The position numbers and the translations under genes were made by a program. Below, piece by piece: positions 47,084-52,366 of a DNA stretch of 52,366 bases. How positions within the stretch are numbered: position 1 is the stretch's first letter; every line of letters begins with the position of its first letter. Source of the stretch: Temnopleurus reevesii (taxonomy: Eukaryota > Echinodermata > Echinoidea > Temnopleuroida > Temnopleuridae); contig BQKZ01000463.1 in the NCBI GenBank assembly GCA_036244855.1, positions 96,053-148,418 on the forward strand, in the 5' to 3' direction. The notes under the pieces are model-generated. The model searched no databases and had not been told where the DNA came from. It saw nothing but the letters and a program-made list of their open reading frames with translations.

Positions 47084-50000
47084 CTAGAATCCCTTCTGTA
47101 TCAACCATTGCTTGACTTGGTCTTCAAAGAGTCCCTTGTAACGAACTTTCCTTGACACTTCATTGACAGTGACATGAACAGTGTTTCCTTTGTGCTCCTC
47201 TAAATGGATTCTAAGCTCTTCTGCTAAAGACTGTTATGGAGAAACAAACAGGAAAATATAGAAATAACAATGTATTTAGCTAATTGGAATAAACAAATAA
47301 ACAAACAAAAATATGTATTGTATTCATACATAAGTGGTGTTTAAGTTAAGACATCATTATCCTGAATATTTCATATTCAATCCTCCACATTTCCTAGTTA
47401 GCTTGAATTTTCATGAAACAAGTAGTTACAAAAAATTCTTAATCTAGACATATTTTGCAATCAATTCTATCTTCCAATATAAGTTTGTATAATATAATTT
47501 CCCTCATTTCTTTACTTTTCAACTTTCCTTTGAAGAGACACACATTTACCCTATTTTTTTATCATCAGAGGTGCCCGAATTTTGTGAGTAAAGAGAGTGG
47601 AAGAGAGCCCGAAAGAGACAGTTTTAAGAGAGATGATGAGAGAGAGAGAAGACACATGAAGCTAAATCTTAGTTGTTATAATACATTGTACTCATGTCTA
47701 GGGAGTCAGAAGTCAATAGTACAGTCAAATCTCATTATAACGAGGTCCTTGGGACCAGAGAAATTATCTTTTTATATTGAAACCTTGTTATATTAGGTCC
47801 AAAATAAAATAAAATACAGTCAGACCTCGTTATAAAGAGCACGGATATAACGAGCCCTCATTATAACAAGGTAATTTCCCTGGTCCCATCGCTTTGTATT
47901 TTATTGTATTTCGGCCCTGATATAACAAGGTTTCAATATTAAGAGGTAATTTCTCTGGTCCCAACGATCTCGTTATAACGAGGTTTGACTGTACAAAGAA
48001 ATGGGACCAGGAACACTACCTTGTTATAACAAGATCTCTTTATATCAATGCTCTTTATAATGAGACTGGACTGTACATGATTGAAAAACATTTATGAGCC
48101 CCATTAAAATGACAATTTTGATATATATATGGTAAAATCCAACCGAGGATATTAAAATTTCATTGGTTCTTAATTCATCCACAATGTGCACTGTGACCAA
48201 TGCAAGATAATGATTATAAGGAAAGGATTTCTTGAATCTATGCAAACTCTCAAAATGAGAGCCATGCTGAAACTGGAAATGATGGCAATGTCTTCAAGTT
48301 TAAAGAATTCTGATAAGGCAGTCAATTTTAATGCAATTGAGGGTCCACTATAGACAAGTTTGACTGTTATTGTACACACATCAATTCTGGAGATTCTTCC
48401 AGCTGATACCCATTCAACCATGTCAGGTGCAGCAGAGAATGGATCCATTAATAGACCACTTTTGTAATGTATCAACATTTTATGCACACTTCTTTGTCAA
48501 ATGCACAATGACAAACTATTTGTTCATCAAATATAAAATAATTGCATTTCAATTGAAGAAACGTTGATAGCATGCAGTGGCTGTTGCCAGGTTGGTCAAG
48601 CTACAATGCTTGTCTGACATAGCAACATTAATAACCGCAAGTAGCATTCTAAACATTAAACTCTCATTGTTTTTGACAGTTGAATACATACAGTTGGTGT
48701 CAAAAATTTACATACATATAAGGTAAACAATGTTTCATCTCATCTTCTGCAAACGTATACACGGATGTTGAACATTTTCCTGAATGAGATAGTTAAACAT
48801 GATCTTTACTATGTTTCTATGAAAAGATTATCATCATTCTCTATAAATATCAAAGTATTTGTGGTGGACATATTACTCAAATTGCATGAGGGGGTCAAAA
48901 GTTTACATACACTGATTATAAAATTTGGTTGCATTGCCTGTATTCTAATAATTACTTATAATTTTTGCTTGAATTGACTGGAAATGCATCCTGTTTACTT
49001 CCCCCAAAAATTCCAATTTCATTTCACCAACACATTGCATGCCTTTCTTCACTGCAACCAAATTTTATGATCCGTGTATGTAAACTTTTGGCCCTCTGAA
49101 TTTATGCAATTTGAGCAATATGTCCATCACAAATACTCAAATATTAGAGAATGATGAAAATCGTTTAACTATGATGAAAACATGTTTAACTATCTCAATC
49201 AGAAAAAAGTCAAAGCAAACGTGTATAAGTTTGCAGAAGATGAGATGAAACATATTTATATCAAATGTATGTAAACTTTTGACCCCAACTGTAGTTCCTC
49301 TTGGGGCAAATATAAATAAATTTGCATACACAAAATGAATGATGTGGATAATAATAAAACTGAGTCAACTTGATATATGTTTCGGTTTTAAAGATAAAGC
49401 TCATCATCTTACAAATACAATTATCTTTTATGCCAAATATTTCATATTTAAGAGTAAATATGCCGAAGAGCATTTATCGTTTGAAGTTTTTAAAAATTAA
49501 TAAAAAAGTTTATAGAAAAAGTTGAAAACATGATAGCTTTCCACAAGGGAAAAGAAGATTTCCACAAAAAGAAATGGATGCCTCTTATTTCATAAATATT
49601 ATTTATGTAATAATTTGTAATGCTTGTAATTTGTAAAATTTAATTTTGTACATGCATTTTGTTGAAGCAATAAAAACATTAATAAAAAAACCCAAAAAAA
49701 AACAGGAACCCTCTGGTTTTAAAGTGAAAATCACAGCCGTGAACCAGGTTTCACCTAACCTCCTATAAATCTGTAAAAGATGTTTTAATAATTCTTACCC
49801 AAATATCTCCTTTGATGTTTTTAACCAACGTCCATTTTTGCATGCCAGACTTTCTTGATTCTATGAAGACAGGGATGCTGTGAAATCTTGTCCTACTCAC
49901 GTTGTATGGCACGCCTGGTGAAGAACCTACACCAAATTAAAAATATATAAAATTGAATATTAGCACTCAGAATATTTTGTCTACTATGAATTACAATACA

Positions 50001-52345
50001 CTTTACAGCATGATTTTTCTTTGGAATGCAATCTCACTCCAGAAAAATGTCATCATTATTATTACATTAATAATAATGACCTTATAAAAATAATTTTCTA
50101 CCATTATCATAAAGAAAGATATTGATACAATTGTTTCTCCTGTACAAGAGTGAATCTCATTGGAATATGTTTCCACAGTAGTCATTAAACTTTATCCATG
50201 GTACAGATAAGTCCATAAGTGCCAAGAAAAATCTGACTATTCTCCTATTAACCACCTACTTGGTATCAACATCTTTCAACACATATAGTTATAACATCAT
50301 TATACTGTACATCCACCTGTCTCTGCAGAGACCCTTTTGTCAATGGAAAGCATCAGTGAAAAAAGAAAAATGCAATGGAATTAATGGTGTTTTTAGTATG
50401 TCTTTGTGCGTTGCAATAAAAAATCAATGCCAAAAATGGATAAGGATATTTTTCCCAGGAGACAGGTGCATTTCATAATGTTGTTCTCTTTGTGATATTC
50501 ATTGATTTATATATATTTTCATATCCCCATATGACCCACAAAATGACTAGAAAAGTTTGGAGTCCGAATTCAGGCTGGCAGGTATGTAGGTACCTCATTT
50601 GAATTTATTTTCATTGTACTTAGAAGGCATGCATAATGTATGGAGCTTGCATGCACTGTACCAATAGCCATTACAACGCAGAGATGCAAATCATTCTGGA
50701 ATATGCATGCAGCAAAATGAATGGCTCTTTTTATATAGCGCTTATCAACTCTTCATGAGAATTCCCTAAGCGCTCTACGATTGCAGTGCTTTGTGAATAA
50801 CAAAACAACTGAACAAAAGACATGAGGACAATAACCATCCTCTCAGCAGTACACTGTCACTGGTGATAAAAGCCTTGAATTTATATGGAAATGCACCTCA
50901 TGCATATTCCGGGATGGTTGGCATCTCTGGTAAATGTACTTTGACTGTACCTGATGGTGGTGACCATCCGGATGGAGTAGGGTACTGGGAATGGTCTGGC
51001 ACTGATGGGACTTGTCTTGGAGGAAGCAATCTCTCCACATACTTAAAGTCTTCCTTTGATTCTACCACCTCTGTCCTTGGCTCATCTCGAACAGGATCAG
51101 TTGCAGGATAGGCTGGTATGAAATAATAATTCCTCTTCCCCCTTCTTAGAGATGTGTGCAGTGTTCGGACCTGTAAGGAGGTAGGTGCACGATATTGTAT
51201 AGGTCAATATATTCTAATTGGGTTATTTCCCACCTCCAGATCTCAGTTACGGATCACACGATCACCCCTAAATTCTCCATGTGCACAGTGCAGGGTGTGA
51301 TCCAGGTAAATTTTTTTTTAAATTGTACCGGTAGGCGGTATACGCGGTAAAGGTATATGGTCCGCTCATATAAAGGCACGCGTAATAAAAAGGCACGCAT
51401 TCAAAATGCGCATTTTATCTATATGGCAAATACGCACTAGAAAAACTCTGTGGCTTGTCTATGCATGGGACTAAGGAAGCTTTTGCGAAAATAATTCTTT
51501 GCTAAAGCAGTCAAGAATCGGGCACAAATTTGTAAGTTTTCTTTAATACCAATGATTTTATACTATTTCATATTAATCTTTAGAATTTATATGACATTAG
51601 GAAGTAAAAAAAAATATAGCAATAAAAGTTGATAATTATCGTTTATTTGATCGGCAAAGAGCAGTGCGTGCATTTAAATGTGTTCCAAAAACTACTCAGT
51701 TTGGAAGACGTTGTCGGAAACTGTTCTTCGTAGACGATTTTTGTGCTTTTTTCTGTTCAATATTTATATCACGATTCATAATCTTTGGAATATTCTCCTT
51801 CGTGTGATACCAGATTCAGATTGAATGATATATTTTACTGTTTTATATTTGCTCAGAAATAAGGTGCATGCCTTTTACAATAACACTGTATACCGAACTG
51901 AAGTTTCCATCATACATTTTTTATTTTTGAATAATTGAATAATTAATCGTGCAAATTCAGGCATAAAATTATATATTATCCATTAAAAATTCAACTTTCC
52001 AGAAAATTCTCGAGAGTGAAATTGGATAATCTGTTCGAAAGTCATGAATTTTCAAAGTTTTCATTTCCATCGCTAAAACAAGTCTACATCTGCTCAAGTC
52101 AAATTTCAATAGACTAATCATTTACTACAGTACAGTCCCATATCATTCAAAATAGTGTTGGTGATTTAAAGCTTGGTTTCAATTTTAAATTTATCAATCA
52201 TTTAGGTCTGCTTCTCGAGCAATTTGCATTCAATCAAAGGTTGCCATATGTATTTGATAGGATTTTGATGTCTTACCAGGGTATTTGGTAGAGTCTGCCT
52301 GACGCAAATATTAACACAAAGTCGGGAAATACTATGCGACGCCAT
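47084..52345 (-). CDS. MRPL49: Mitochondrial ribosomal protein L49 (mL49), 4 exons, 187 aa
   Basis: A large-subunit protein of the mitochondrial ribosome (Img2/MRPL49 family). Exons: 52345-52277, 51170-50951, 49926-49799, 47230-47084, in consistent phase, 188 codons. Recognised by FKYVERLLPPRQVP, YPTPSGW (86-92), RTRFHSIPVF, LVKNIKGDIW, VTVNEVSRKVRYKGLFEDQV and the conserved end KQWLIQKGF. The N-terminus (SISRLCVNICVRQ, then RTLHTSLRRGKRNYY) is basic and Ser/Arg-rich with no acidic residues before the mature region, as expected of a mitochondrial targeting peptide. The acceptor at 51171 follows a good pyrimidine tract (CTACCTCCTTACAG) and keeps frame; the nearer AG at 51113 would not. The ATG is 21 bp from the window end, so the promoter is not visible. 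Confidence 0.93.
47722..48073. mobile_element. Pogo/Tigger-like MITE, copy 5, carrying a nested copy
   Basis: Outer ends CAGTCAAATCTCATT and AATGAGACTGGACTG are flanked by TA (47720-47721, 48074-48075). The element is split by a second copy at 47817-47991. Removing the insert plus one TA restores a body resembling copies 1 and 2. It lies in MRPL49 intron 3. Confidence 0.9.
47817..47991. mobile_element. Pogo/Tigger-like MITE, copy 6, nested
   Basis: CAGTCAGACCTCGTTATAA and TTATAACGAGGTTTGACTG ends with TA at 47815-47816 and 47992-47993. It is inserted in the opposite orientation in the middle of copy 5. Confidence 0.92.
48691..49291. mobile_element. Tc1-like non-autonomous element of IR/DR type
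   Basis: Outer ends CAGTTGGTGTCAAAAATTTA and CTTTTGACCCCAACTG with flanking TA. Inner repeats of the same motif occur at 48893-48914 (GTCAAAAGTTTACATACACT) and 49074-49096 (inverted). About 220-bp arms, each with two transposase-site-like repeats, are the IR/DR layout of Sleeping Beauty-like Tc1 elements. About 160 bp lies between the arms; no transposase. It lies in MRPL49 intron 3. Confidence 0.85.
50718..50797 (-). mobile_element. 3' fragment of the tRNA-derived SINE, minus strand
   Basis: Read on the minus strand: GTAGAGCGCTTAGGGAATTC, then GAGTTGATAAGCGCTATATA, matching the tail of the SINE at 26837-27134. It lies in MRPL49 intron 2. Confidence 0.85.
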
Positions 52346-52366
52346 GTCTGATTCGTCCGTGTCTCG

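Noticed and set aside
50951..51112. MRPL49 exon 2 starting at the AG before 51112
   Set aside because: This breaks frame with exon 1. The acceptor before 51170 has a better pyrimidine tract and keeps phase.

Overview
The window is animal nuclear DNA: AT-rich, intron-dense, with short exons, GT-AG introns and many small DNA transposons. A tRNA-derived SINE ending in ATT repeats, many foldback MITEs and the protein similarities suggest a non-vertebrate deuterostome, most likely an echinoderm such as a sea urchin. That placement is inference. All gene models were built by hand from reading frames, splice signals and remembered family sequences.

Layout: (1) 5-10165, plus strand, a complete 12-exon B3GALNT2-type beta-1,3-N-acetylgalactosaminyltransferase (501 aa); (2) about 7.5 kb of intergenic DNA with foldback elements; (3) 17721-22794, minus strand, a six-exon gene for a 609-aa protein with an N-terminal bHLH domain and a C-terminal HMG box, the architecture of MEIOSIN (BHMG1), the vertebrate meiosis-entry regulator; (4) 23213-25552, plus strand, a three-exon gene for an unrecognised 126-aa coiled-coil protein, head to head with the MEIOSIN-like gene across 418 bp; (5) an intergenic block with a foldback element, a 179-bp tandem duplication and a full-length SINE; (6) 30772-44100, minus strand, a 17-exon SCYL1 pseudokinase gene (963 aa); (7) 3 kb of intergenic repeats; (8) 47084-52345, minus strand, a four-exon MRPL49 mitochondrial ribosomal protein gene (187 aa).

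The genes do not form one pathway: Golgi/ER glycosylation, a probable germline transcription factor, an unknown coiled-coil protein, Golgi-ER traffic and mitochondrial translation. The most interesting biology is the MEIOSIN-like bHLH-HMG gene and its divergent partner. The mobile DNA is also informative: pogo/Tigger-like MITEs (one nested in another at a TA), a Tc1-type IR/DR element, a TTAA-flanked piggyBac-like element, a CAGGG-ended hAT-like element with a decayed zinc-finger ORF, a hAT-like MITE inserted with an 8-bp duplication into another MITE, and an eight-copy foldback family.
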